Position numbers and translations under genes: made by a program. From positions 1 to 27,428 of the forward strand of contig JAAAOR010000096.1 of assembly GCA_009908735.1 (NCBI GenBank): a DNA stretch of 27,428 bases, given 5' to 3'. Of this stretch, positions 1 to 7,562 are shown one piece after another. The notes under the pieces were generated by a model. It saw only the letters and a list, made by a program, of their open reading frames with translations, did no database searches and was not told the DNA's origin. Within the stretch, counting starts at the first letter, position 1. Each line of letters opens with the position of its first letter. Source of the DNA: Spirochaetota bacterium. Its GTDB lineage: Bacteria > Spirochaetota > Spirochaetia > DSM-27196 > PWMO01.

Positions 1-318
1 GTCGAAGATGACGTTGAGCCCGAGGAGGATCACAACTCCGCCCGCCGCGTAGTTGATGACCCGTGTCGCGCCGCCGAGGAGAAACCCCGATCCGCTAAAG
101 ACGATCCCGAGCACGATGAAAATAATCGAGAACCCGAGCACGAAAAAAAGAGTACGCGCCACGACAGGGCCACGCCGTGGCTCTTCACCCTGCAGGTCCT
201 GCAGCGACACGCCCCCGATGAAAGAGATGTACGATGGAATGAGGGGCAGGACGCAAGGCGAGAGGAAAGAGAGAACGCCCGCTGCCAGAGCAAGGAACAC
301 GTTAAGGTCACCGGCCAT
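1..318 (-). CDS. ccdA: Cytochrome c biogenesis protein CcdA, N-terminal part (runs off the window)
   Basis: Only the first 106 codons are in the window; the reading frame is open to base 1. The product begins MAGDLNVFLALAAGVLSFLS and continues into PCVLPLIPSYISF, the first transmembrane helix of the CcdA/DsbD-beta family, with the conserved Pro-Cys-Val-Leu-Pro at about residues 21-25 (redox-active Cys22). A second hydrophobic helix follows at about residues 55-75. CcdA carries electrons from cytoplasmic thioredoxin across the inner membrane to periplasmic thiol proteins. The ATG at 318 is preceded by GGGAGG at good spacing and lies 16 bp after the stop of the thioredoxin-like gene, so the two are one transcription unit and CcdA probably reduces that thioredoxin. 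The longer-scoring reading frame at 30-311 is in the wrong frame. Family assignment is firm; the C-terminus is unseen. Confidence 0.9.
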   Translation of the reverse strand, partial: MAGDLNVFLALAAGVLSFLSPCVLPLIPSYISFIGGVSLQDLQGEEPRRGPVVARTLFFVLGFSIIFIVLGIVFSGSGFLLGGATRVINYAAGGVVILLGLNVIFD

Positions 319-334
319 GAATATCCCTCCCGGG

Positions 335-994
335 TTACTGCGCTATCGTTTCTATGGCCGACACCATACCTTCACCGTCCCACTCATAGGGGCCGACAAG
401 CATCGCGAGTAACCTGCCGTCGCTGTGGACCAGGTAGGAGGTAGGGATGCCGCGGACCCCATACTCACGCGCGATGCGTCCGTTGCGGTCGAGGAGCACG
501 GGGAAATCGTAACCGTTCTCGTCCATGAACGACCGCACCGTCTTGGGGTCTTCCTGGAGATTGACCGCGACGATCTCGAATCCCGCACCGCCAAGCCGTT
601 CATAGAGCGACTGCATCGAGGGCATCTCCTCTATGCACGGCGGACACCAGCTTGCCCAGAAGTTGAGAAGCACGACATTACCCTCAAAGGATGCGAGGCT
701 TCGCCTGGTATCGGAGGAAAGTATCGGAAGCTCGAAGTCGACGGCGTCGACCGGGGCCTCCGGGGTCTGAAGACCGAGGTCGGAGAAGAGGGTGATGAGC
801 TCGGCATCGGAGAGTTCGCTACTCGCGACGCGGTTGGCGGCCTCGTCTGCCGCAGGATCAACAGTACCCTCCGATTCCGAGGGCTGCTCAGGCACAGGGG
901 CCTCCGGGGCCTGCTCGTTATTCCCGCCGGCCGCAACCGTGGGGGCGATGAGCAGGGCCAAAGCCGCGATGTATGTAATAGCATGTAATCGCAT
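335..994 (-). CDS. TlpA/ResA-type periplasmic thiol-disulfide oxidoreductase
   Basis: This 219-residue protein has an N-terminal signal peptide (hydrophobic to about residue 21), then an acidic Pro/Glu/Ala-rich linker (about 25-60), then a thioredoxin fold. The active site is WCPPC at 116-120 inside NFWASWCPPCIEEMP, and the cis-proline loop is GIPTSY at 182-187. These are the marks of TlpA/ResA proteins, which reduce disulfides of apocytochromes or other envelope proteins and are recharged by CcdA. The ccdA gene follows 16 bp downstream. There is no lipobox cysteine, so the protein is either soluble in the periplasm or held by an uncleaved signal. The ATG at 994 has AGGAGAAG seven bases upstream. 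The substrate cannot be read from the sequence, as no cytochrome genes are visible. Confidence 0.9.
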   Translation of the reverse strand: MRLHAITYIAALALLIAPTVAAGGNNEQAPEAPVPEQPSESEGTVDPAADEAANRVASSELSDAELITLFSDLGLQTPEAPVDAVDFELPILSSDTRRSLASFEGNVVLLNFWASWCPPCIEEMPSMQSLYERLGGAGFEIVAVNLQEDPKTVRSFMDENGYDFPVLLDRNGRIAREYGVRGIPTSYLVHSDGRLLAMLVGPYEWDGEGMVSAIETIAQ

Positions 995-1027
995 GTTTCT
1001 TCTCCTATATAGACACCTTATTACATA

Positions 1028-1056
1028 TACTTATCACTGTAGTGGACATAATTCAA
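1028..1056 (-). promoter_or_regulatory. Possible promoter of the tlpA-ccdA unit
   Basis: On the minus strand TTGAAT (1051-1056) is followed after 17 bases by TAAGTA (1028-1033). This is a moderate sigma70-like match in the short gap between the CPBP protease stop and the thioredoxin start. A second AT-rich box nearer the gene (TATATA, about 1004-1010) is an alternative -10. Confidence 0.3.
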
Positions 1057-1068
1057 GTAAAATACCAA

Positions 1069-1764
1069 TCAGGAGATCTCGAAACCGGCGAGACTTATCG
1101 CGAGGACCGCAAAGTTGTAGAGCGCGTGCGCCACAGCCACGACGTGGACGCTACGCCGCTTGAGATACACCCACCCCAGGTAAATGCCGAGCACGAAGGC
1201 AATCAAGGCACCGCCGAAACCCTGGTAGAGATGGCCGAGCGAGAAGGCAACGGCCCCGAGGAGCACGCTCGATACGGGACCGAGAGACAGCTGCTCGAAG
1301 CGCGTCAGCAAATAGGCGCGAAAAAAGGCCTCCTCACGGTAGGCAATTGCGAGGGAGGACAGCAAAGCGAGCGGGAGCATTCCCGCATTGGTGAGGCGAA
1401 AGCGAAATCCGGTCGTCACGGCCTCCTGCATGCTTTCCGGCAACAGCAAAACAACGGCGCCCGCCGCGGCGAGCAGGACAAACATGCCGAGGGTGACAAC
1501 TACGGCGGCGAGTAGGTCGGGAGAATCTACGGTGCGGAAGCCGAATCTCGAGAGGTCCTCCTGGGGTTGGACCCAGAGGATATAGACGATGAGCAGGGTC
1601 TGGGGGAGTGCGGTCACGACGACGGCGAGGTGATAGCCGACATTGTCGAAGGCGTCCGGCCGTATCCCCCCGTGCTGAAAGAGGATAGCAGGGAGGAAAA
1701 ACACAGCGAAGAGGAGGATCATCTCTTTACAGAGGCGACCGCCATTATATATACTCCCAGTCAT
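1069..1764 (-). CDS. CPBP family intramembrane metalloprotease (CAAX protease-like)
   Basis: The protein has 231 residues from the ATG at 1764 and is largely hydrophobic, with about six to eight membrane helices. It carries the three motifs of the CPBP (CAAX proteases and bacteriocin-processing enzymes, Abi) family: REEAFFR (Glu144-Glu145...Arg149), FSLGH with His178, and AHALYN with His213 and Asn217. These residues form the glutamate protease site in the membrane. The substrate is unknown; family members process prenylated peptides or act in bacteriocin immunity or stress. The start is uncertain. The ATG at 1764 falls inside the loop of a 10-bp inverted repeat, while the ATG at 1722 (MILLFAVFF) begins directly at the first helix and lies 21 bp after a TATAAT box. 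The reading frame extends further upstream to 2004, but that part overlaps the divergent PilZ gene and looks non-coding. Confidence 0.85.
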   Translation of the reverse strand: MTGSIYNGGRLCKEMILLFAVFFLPAILFQHGGIRPDAFDNVGYHLAVVVTALPQTLLIVYILWVQPQEDLSRFGFRTVDSPDLLAAVVVTLGMFVLLAAAGAVVLLLPESMQEAVTTGFRFRLTNAGMLPLALLSSLAIAYREEAFFRAYLLTRFEQLSLGPVSSVLLGAVAFSLGHLYQGFGGALIAFVLGIYLGWVYLKRRSVHVVAVAHALYNFAVLAISLAGFEIS

Positions 1765-1777
1765 ACATGGGAGTATA
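1750..1777. promoter_or_regulatory. Perfect 10-bp inverted repeat beside the CPBP protease -10 box
   Basis: TATACTCCCA (1750-1759) and TGGGAGTATA (1768-1777) are exact reverse complements with an 8-base spacer. Directly next to it, on the minus strand, is a consensus TATAAT (1744-1749) pointing into the protease gene. The repeat therefore covers the -10 to -35 spacer and could be an operator. If transcription starts further upstream it would instead be an mRNA hairpin with the 1764 ATG in its loop. I do not recognise the half-site. Confidence 0.55.
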
Positions 1778-1887
1778 GTCTCCCGTCCGGGAAAGGGAAA
1801 CCGTGTCGGCCCGCCGTTTAGGTTCCAGGGAGAAACCGCCGACATAATGAGCGGGGAGATCGAGGCTGAGGAGGCCCTGGAAACAGC

Positions 1888-2922
1888 ATGTGGATAGTGC
1901 TTGCCATCTTCGCAGTCCTGGTCGGGCTGCTGCTTTTCTATATTCAGCGCAACGGCGGATTCGGGTTTCCCTGGGTGCAGTTCTACGTGCGCGGCAAGGA
2001 ACACGGGTTCAGTTTCCGCGAGCTTAACCTGCTTCGCCGCGTCGCTGTTGAGAATCGTTTGAAAAACCCAACGTCACTCTTCTGGTCGGAGCGCACCCTC
2101 GACCGCTGCATTCGCGGCACCATCATTAGCTTTCGGGCAAACGACAAGAGTGAGGACGAAGCGTCGATTCATTTCCTCAACAAGCTCTTCGACTTTCGAA
2201 AGCGGGTGGAGTTCAACCTTCCCAAATACAGGCTGGGCATACAGTCGAGCCGGAGTATGGACGCTCAGCAGCCCATTAAGATCACCTTCCCGGGCGGTGG
2301 TGTCTACACCTCGAAAGTGGTGGAGAATATGAGGAAGTATCTCGCCGTCGCCTATCCGCGTGGCAAGCCCTTGCCGTTCGGGGTCAGTTGGCAGGGGCAG
2401 AAGATCAGCGTGTACTTCTGGCGGCCCGACGATGCCGGGTACTACTTCGAGTCCCGGGTCATCGGCGATTACATGGATCGCAACTACCCCATCCTTCACA
2501 TCACTCATTCCGATCAGATCGTCCGCACCCAGAAACGCAGCTCGGTGAGGGCCCAGATCGATACCGCGGGGCAGATTTTCCCGCTTCGGTCCATACAGCA
2601 GGCCGATGAGGCCTACGAGACCACCGGTGGTTTCCGCTGTAAGATGGTCGACATATCCGAGGACGGGGCGGCGGTCATTGTCGGTGGCCGGGCCAAGCCT
2701 GGGCTGCCGGTGAAGATTCAAACTGAGATGGACGAAGAGCAAGTGGTGATTTCCGGAGTGATAAAGGGCGTAAACTACAGGCAGAACAAAAACGTTTCGG
2801 TTCTGCACATTGAGGCCGTTCCGCCCGGACCGCAGATGAAGAATAAAATCCTCACATACGTGTACGGCATTTTCGCGGAAAGCAAGCGCCGCTCGCTTTT
2901 GAGCCGCACCGCCGCAGGTTGA
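1888..2922 (+). CDS. Membrane-anchored PilZ-domain c-di-GMP receptor (PlzA/YcgR-like)
   Basis: This 344-residue protein has one N-terminal transmembrane segment (about residues 2-18), a YcgR/PilZN-like beta domain in the middle (about 125-210), and a PilZ domain at about 213-325. The c-di-GMP binding signature is present: Arg213-x-x-x-Arg217 with Arg221 (RTQKRSSVR), and DISEDG at 255-260, matching RxxxR and (D/N)xSxxG. This two-domain layout is that of spirochaete PlzA and of YcgR flagellar-brake proteins, so a role in motility or surface behaviour under c-di-GMP control is likely. Residues 30-120, between the membrane anchor and the YcgR-like part, are helical and charged and unlike E. coli YcgR. 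The first start is the ATG at 1888; the nearest strong Shine-Dalgarno (GAGGAGG) is 13 bases away, longer than usual. Whether it binds c-di-GMP is inferred. Confidence 0.85.
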   Translation: MWIVLAIFAVLVGLLLFYIQRNGGFGFPWVQFYVRGKEHGFSFRELNLLRRVAVENRLKNPTSLFWSERTLDRCIRGTIISFRANDKSEDEASIHFLNKLFDFRKRVEFNLPKYRLGIQSSRSMDAQQPIKITFPGGGVYTSKVVENMRKYLAVAYPRGKPLPFGVSWQGQKISVYFWRPDDAGYYFESRVIGDYMDRNYPILHITHSDQIVRTQKRSSVRAQIDTAGQIFPLRSIQQADEAYETTGGFRCKMVDISEDGAAVIVGGRAKPGLPVKIQTEMDEEQVVISGVIKGVNYRQNKNVSVLHIEAVPPGPQMKNKILTYVYGIFAESKRRSLLSRTAAG

Positions 2923-2932
2923 CGGGTGCTCG

Positions 2933-2961
2933 TTGAATTCCCAGGCCGAAACGGGTAGTAT
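2933..2961 (+). promoter_or_regulatory. Sigma70-like promoter for the HEAT-comEC-ksgA unit
   Basis: TTGAAT (2933-2938) is followed after 17 bases by TAGTAT (2956-2961), just after the PilZ stop and about 25 bp before the start of the HEAT-repeat gene. Confidence 0.5.
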
Positions 2962-2990
2962 AGGGTAATGAACGAGGGGGTAGAGTGGCG

Positions 2991-4172
2991 ATGAAACGCT
3001 TTGCAGTAGTTCTCCTGTTGGTGCTGATTTCGATCGGCGGTTTCTCACAGCAATCCTCGACATTGCAGACCTATCTCGACGCCTTCGAGTCGGGCTCTCC
3101 GGATGTCAAGCTCCAGGTTCTGCGCCGGGCCCAGGAGCAGCCGGCGGAGGATATGACGCCACTGTATCTCGAGGCGGCCGAGTTTCTCGAGAACAACGCC
3201 GGCCAGGTAGAGAATAGCGCCGCTATGAGGGAAATGGCGCTGATAACGGCCGTCGGTGTGCGGGAGTCGGAAAACGTCCAGGCCCTGGAAGCTCTCAGAA
3301 GGGTCTTTGAGAGCTACCGCGAGCCCGATATGCGCGTAAACATCCTCCGAACCCTCGGAGCAGTGGGGGGCGAAGACGACGATACCATCACGTGGCTTCG
3401 GGATTGGGTCTCGGTTCGGAACAACCTCCAGGTCGGCGGCAACCGGCCCAACACGCAGGTGGTTCGCGCCGCCATGGACGCCATGGCCCAGATCTCAGAC
3501 GAATCCTTTTTCGAGCCGTTGCTCGGAGCCGCGCTCGCGCAGTATTCGGCGAACATCACCAATGCGGCGCGAGAGGCGATGTATTCCCTTGATGGAGACA
3601 TCGTGCAGCTCGCGGCACAGTCCGTCGGAAACCGTTCGCCGGAGGAGAAGCTCCAGGCTTTCGAGTTCCTCATGGATGAGGACGAGCTAACCGCGGAGCA
3701 GAAGTCGGCAATAGCGGCCGCCGCGATCAGAGACGCCCTCGCCACCGAGACGCGAAGTCGTGGTACCGAGGACACCCTCCGGGACGTGCGGTTTCTTGCC
3801 GTAGAGGTTATCAGCGAGAACGAATACTCCGAAGCGACCGACGCTATGATAAGCCACTTTAACGAGACCTTCGTCGAGTTCGACCGCGGCGAGGTTACCC
3901 GTGCGCGCGTTCTCGACGCTATCGCAGGGCTCGGCACGATGGGGACGGAGGCGGCGGCCGAGAGGCTGAGTCGCTTGCTCGAGCTGCTAAACGGCTATAC
4001 AGAAAACGATCGCCCCTATGATACACGCATCGTGATGGCAACGATTCGCAATTTGCAACAACTAGGGTATCCGGTCGCCTACAATCCGCTCTTCTATGCT
4101 TCGATCCTCGAGGGCTATCCGTCGCGGGTACAGACTGCCGCCGAGGAGGCGATGGCTGCCATTCAGCAGTAG
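2991..4172 (+). CDS. Secreted HEAT-repeat-like protein
   Basis: This 393-residue protein begins with a clear signal peptide (MKRFAVVLLLVLISIGGFSQ, cleavage probably near residue 20). The rest is all-helical and acidic, built of paired helices of about 30-40 residues with alternating Leu/Ala/Val core positions and DxxxR-type turns (for example VQALEALRRVFESYREPDMR and ILRTLGAVGGEDDDTITWLR). This matches degenerate HEAT/armadillo repeats, which usually serve as protein-binding scaffolds. No catalytic motif is visible. A GTG at 2985 is an alternative start; the ATG at 2991 gives a better distance from the GAGGGGG at 2974-2980. It lies between the PilZ gene and comEC, and the partner is unknown. 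A periplasmic location is inferred from the signal peptide alone. Confidence 0.75.
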   Translation: MKRFAVVLLLVLISIGGFSQQSSTLQTYLDAFESGSPDVKLQVLRRAQEQPAEDMTPLYLEAAEFLENNAGQVENSAAMREMALITAVGVRESENVQALEALRRVFESYREPDMRVNILRTLGAVGGEDDDTITWLRDWVSVRNNLQVGGNRPNTQVVRAAMDAMAQISDESFFEPLLGAALAQYSANITNAAREAMYSLDGDIVQLAAQSVGNRSPEEKLQAFEFLMDEDELTAEQKSAIAAAAIRDALATETRSRGTEDTLRDVRFLAVEVISENEYSEATDAMISHFNETFVEFDRGEVTRARVLDAIAGLGTMGTEAAAERLSRLLELLNGYTENDRPYDTRIVMATIRNLQQLGYPVAYNPLFYASILEGYPSRVQTAAEEAMAAIQQ

Positions 4173-4229
4173 AGCAGCCCTCTCCTCGTGTCTCGTGCAC
4201 GGAGCGGAACGCCGCCGGTTTCAACGCCC

Positions 4230-5810
4230 ATGACCGGCAGACTCCACATAACTGACACAAACCTGCCCGCCGTTGCTGCATGCGGCGCGGCGGTTGCAGT
4301 GTACCTCACCGAACGCGCTCCGCTGATTATAGGTCTGGCCACGGTGGGCGCGGCGGCACTTGGCGTGGTTTTGCTGCGGCTTCCTCAGGCGGCCGTCTGT
4401 GCCCGTGACCACGAAGCCGGGGCAGGCGCGGATGCGGGCAGCGCCACGTACCCGGCGGGCGGCGCCGCGGGACGCGCCGGATGGTTTTCTGCCGCCCTGG
4501 CCATCGGTCTGCTTGCCGGCGCGTGTGTCCGACTCGGCATTTGGGTGGGTGAGGAGCAGCACCACTTGCCGGTGCCTCCGGGCGCCGTCCGGGTCGCCGA
4601 AGGAACGGTCCGCGGGCAGCCGCGCCTCGGGAAAAGCGGTTGGACGGCCGGCGTGCGGCTCGACCACCTCGAGACAACTTCCGGCAGGTACGAGGCGCGC
4701 CTCGAACTTCCGGCCTACGGTCTGCAGCAGCGGCCCGTCTCCGGCCGCAGGCTTCGTATAAACGGGCGCCTTGCCGCCGGGGAGCACGGGCTCTACCTGG
4801 TGAGCGACGAGGTCGAAAAGTTGGGCTGGGCCGGTGTTTCAGCCCGCTTGGCCTCTGCAACCACCGGCCGCCTTGTACGGCGTGTGGATCGCGCCATGAG
4901 TGAGCTCGGTCCTGCCGCCTGGCTGTCGCGGGCGCTGCTTCTCGGCCGCAGCGACGGGGCCCCTGCCTACGCCGAAGACGTCTTCCGGCAAAGCGGCACC
5001 GCGCATATTCTGGCGCTGAGCGGAATGCACCTCGGTATTCTCATCGCGCTCTCCGTCATTGTCCTCGCCCCGCTTCTAGGCCATCGGCGTGCCCTCTATG
5101 TATCGCTCGGTCTCATTGGGCTCTACCTTGCGATGGTGGGCTTTCGCGCCTCCCTCGCGCGTGCTTCGCTCATGTTCGCCCTCGCTACGGCTTCGCTGGT
5201 CCTGGGCCGAAGGCCGGAGCCGCTTCGGATACTCGCGGTGAGCTTCATCGCCGTCGCAGTTCTCGCGCCGTCGTCGGTGGACGGCCTTTCCTTCCAGCTT
5301 TCATTCGCGGCGCTTGCCGGTATTCTCGTCGTCGGGCGCGGACTTGACCGTCACCTTCAGCCCCTGCTTCCGGCCGTGCTGCGTCGCCCGCTCGCGGCGT
5401 CGGTGGGCGCACAACTTGCCACGATGCCTCTTCTCTTTGCGGCTTTTGGCGTTGTGCGCCCGGTCGGGGCGATTGCAACGCTGGTGATGGCGCCGATTGC
5501 AGTACTCTTCATCTGGGTGAGCGTGGCGGCAACTGCGGCTGTGCTCGCAGCGGGCGGACTCATCGTCGGGGTAGCCTCTGCCGTTCTTGCAGCCCTGGAG
5601 TCCGCACTGCTGTCGGCCGGAGAGCTGTTTTCGCGCGCGCCGGGCGTATACGCGGGCGACGGTTGGGCGCCTGTGGCAGGAGCATTCGCCGTCGCCGTCA
5701 GTGCGGCAATCCTGCGGCTCGGATCGGCGTCCGGGAGGAAGCGGCTGGGGGGACCTCCGTCCCCGCCGGCCGCGACGGGAGACCCCGACGACGTGTGGGG
5801 GCCGCTGTGA
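4230..5810 (+). CDS. comEC: ComEC/Rec2-family DNA-uptake channel, without the C-terminal nuclease-like domain
   Basis: The protein has about 526 residues: two or three N-terminal helices, a soluble OB-like stretch (about 110-210, the DUF4131 position), then the Competence domain with many membrane helices (about 235-500). The diagnostic motif is LALSGMHLG with SGMHLG at about 264-269, preceded by LLGRSDG and FRQSGTAHI. ComEC forms the inner-membrane channel that brings single-stranded DNA into the cell during transformation. Many ComEC proteins end in a metallo-beta-lactamase domain thought to degrade one DNA strand. Here the protein stops soon after the last helix, and ksgA begins immediately. 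The start is uncertain: the ATG at 4230 has no good Shine-Dalgarno, and a GTG at 4188 would add 14 residues. The stop overlaps the ksgA start (GTGA), implying translational coupling. Confidence 0.85.
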   Translation: MTGRLHITDTNLPAVAACGAAVAVYLTERAPLIIGLATVGAAALGVVLLRLPQAAVCARDHEAGAGADAGSATYPAGGAAGRAGWFSAALAIGLLAGACVRLGIWVGEEQHHLPVPPGAVRVAEGTVRGQPRLGKSGWTAGVRLDHLETTSGRYEARLELPAYGLQQRPVSGRRLRINGRLAAGEHGLYLVSDEVEKLGWAGVSARLASATTGRLVRRVDRAMSELGPAAWLSRALLLGRSDGAPAYAEDVFRQSGTAHILALSGMHLGILIALSVIVLAPLLGHRRALYVSLGLIGLYLAMVGFRASLARASLMFALATASLVLGRRPEPLRILAVSFIAVAVLAPSSVDGLSFQLSFAALAGILVVGRGLDRHLQPLLPAVLRRPLAASVGAQLATMPLLFAAFGVVRPVGAIATLVMAPIAVLFIWVSVAATAAVLAAGGLIVGVASAVLAALESALLSAGELFSRAPGVYAGDGWAPVAGAFAVAVSAAILRLGSASGRKRLGGPPSPPAATGDPDDVWGPL

Positions 5811-6694
5811 ACCTGGACTCAGTACGCGAGGTAATCGCGGCGCTGTCCGCCCGCGGTCTTACCCCGAAGAAGCGCTGGGGACAGAACTTCCTGATAGACG
5901 GGAACGTGCGTCGTGCGATCGTTTCGCGTGTGCGGGCGCAGTCCGAGGAACGGGTTTGGGAGATCGGGCCCGGGGTTGGCTCCCTGACTGAGTTGCTTCT
6001 CGAGCGTGAGGTCGACCTCGTGGTGTTCGAAATCGATCATGGCCTAGTCTCACTGCTGCGTGAGGAGTTCGGAGAACGGGAAAACCTGGAGATCGTCGCG
6101 GGAGATGTCCTCGATACCTGGCCGGATCGTGCCCGGGGCGGTCCCCCGCCGCGCTGCATCGTCGGGAACCTGCCGTATTCATCGGCTTCGGTCATCGTTG
6201 CCTCCTTCATAGAGGTCGGTTTCATTTCAGATCAGTTTCTGGTCATGGTGCAGGATGAGGTGGCGGATCGCATGATTGCCGCCCCGGGGACGCGTACGTA
6301 CTCCGCGTTTACGGTGCTCGTTCAATCGCGGCTTTCGGTGACGAAGAGCATGCGCATACAGCCGTCCTCCTTCTTTCCGCGACCGGAGGTTGCCTCCGCC
6401 CTCGTGGAGCTCCGCCCCCGCGCCGATGCGCCCGATATCACAGACCCTGCCGTCCTCTCGGGCGTAACGCGGGCGGTGTTCCATGCGCGGCGCAAGACGG
6501 TGCTCAATAGCGTGACACAAGCCGGCATCGTGGTCGAAGGGCACCGGCGAGTGCTTACCCGTGATGACGCGACGGCTCTTCTCACCGCTGCCGGGATAGA
6601 CCCGGCGGTGCGCGGTGAGACGCTGTCGGTGGAGCGGGTTGTGCGACTGGCGAATCTCGTCGCCGAGCGGGCTACAGAGCTACGAGAGCCTTGA
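5807..6694 (+). CDS. ksgA: 16S rRNA dimethyladenosine transferase KsgA/RsmA
   Basis: This 295-residue protein transfers four methyl groups from S-adenosylmethionine to two adjacent adenosines near the 3' end of 16S rRNA during small-subunit maturation. Visible motifs are KKRWGQNFLID (21-31), the SAM-binding loop EIGPGVGSLTE (52-62), acidic FEID (74-77), the catalytic NLPY (121-124) and FFPRPEVASALV near the start of the helical C-domain. Length is normal for the family. The start is a GTG at 5807 that overlaps the comEC stop by three bases (GTGA). Upstream in-frame starts inside comEC would add about 48 residues unlike the family. The last 23 bases overlap the 3' end of dapA on the other strand. 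Confidence 0.96.
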   Translation: MNLDSVREVIAALSARGLTPKKRWGQNFLIDGNVRRAIVSRVRAQSEERVWEIGPGVGSLTELLLEREVDLVVFEIDHGLVSLLREEFGERENLEIVAGDVLDTWPDRARGGPPPRCIVGNLPYSSASVIVASFIEVGFISDQFLVMVQDEVADRMIAAPGTRTYSAFTVLVQSRLSVTKSMRIQPSSFFPRPEVASALVELRPRADAPDITDPAVLSGVTRAVFHARRKTVLNSVTQAGIVVEGHRRVLTRDDATALLTAAGIDPAVRGETLSVERVVRLANLVAERATELREP

Positions 6695-7547
6695 GGGCGT
6701 CGTCGACCACCGTCCTCACGGCGTCGGACGGAGCGACGAGGGGCAGGCGATAGACCTCCGTGCAGTACCCCCCACGTGCCATGGCGTACTTGATCGGGAT
6801 CGGATTAGTATCCGCAAAGAGCGCCTTGAAGAAGGGCAGCATTCGATAGTGGTCCCGTTGCGCACCGGCGAGGTCTCCCGAGACAGCCTTTGCCGCAAAC
6901 TCCTGCATCTCGGCCGGAAACCTGTTGCTCGCGACCGACACGATACCAACACCGCCAAGCGCCATGATGGGAAGGGCGAGGTTGTCGTCGCCCGCGAGAA
7001 TAACGAAGTCCGCCGGTTTCCGCGCAGCGAGATCCATCACCTGCGGCATGCTGCCGCTCGCTTCCTTCACGCCGACGATCTTGGGGTGCTCGGCCATGCG
7101 AAGCATCGTATCGTTCTCGATGTTCTTTCCCGTGCGGCCGGGAATGTTGTACACCAGCACCGGCAGCTCGGCTTTCTCGGCAACGGTGGTGAAGTGGCGG
7201 TAGAAGCCCTCCTGGTTGGGTTTGTTGTAGTAAGGAGCGACCTGAAGGGTAGCGGTGGCGCCGAGGTCGCGTGCGCGGGCGGTCATATCGACTGCTTCCC
7301 GAGTCGAGTTCGATCCGGTTCCTGCAATGACGGGCACGCGCCCCGCGGCCTGCTCGACCACAATGCGAACGACCTCGAGGTTTTCCTCGTGATCAACTGT
7401 CGGGCTCTCGCCGGTTGTACCCATCGGAACGAGACCGGAAATCCCCTGTTCAATCTGGAAATCCACGAGCGCGCGGAGTGCCCCCTCGTCAATGGATTCG
7501 TCTGCAGTGAACGGCGTAATCATCGCCGTATAAACGCCCTGTAGCAT
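6672..7547 (-). CDS. dapA: 4-hydroxy-tetrahydrodipicolinate synthase DapA
   Basis: This 291-residue enzyme condenses pyruvate with L-aspartate-4-semialdehyde, the first committed step to diaminopimelate and lysine. The Schiff-base lysine is Lys161 in GVKEASGSM. The catalytic triad is visible as Thr45 (PMGTTGESPT), Tyr107 (PYYNKP) and Tyr133 (VYNIPGRTG). Length and motif order match the family. It follows dapB by 15 bp on the same strand, and AAGGGGGAT precedes its ATG, so it is the last gene of pta-dapB-dapA. Its 3' end overlaps ksgA by 23 bp. Lysine feedback residues cannot be judged by eye. Confidence 0.97.
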   Translation of the reverse strand: MLQGVYTAMITPFTADESIDEGALRALVDFQIEQGISGLVPMGTTGESPTVDHEENLEVVRIVVEQAAGRVPVIAGTGSNSTREAVDMTARARDLGATATLQVAPYYNKPNQEGFYRHFTTVAEKAELPVLVYNIPGRTGKNIENDTMLRMAEHPKIVGVKEASGSMPQVMDLAARKPADFVILAGDDNLALPIMALGGVGIVSVASNRFPAEMQEFAAKAVSGDLAGAQRDHYRMLPFFKALFADTNPIPIKYAMARGGYCTEVYRLPLVAPSDAVRTVVDDALKALVAL

Positions 7548-7562
7548 GCGTATCCCCCTTGC

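Noticed and set aside
1765..2004. N-terminal extension of about 80 residues on the CPBP protease frame
   Set aside because: It lies antisense to the start of the PilZ gene and across the inverted repeat, and its translation lacks any membrane or family feature.
6615..7544. 309-residue open frame on the plus strand opposite dapA
   Set aside because: It is a GC-rich antisense shadow of dapA; the dapA frame carries all catalytic residues and this one resembles nothing.
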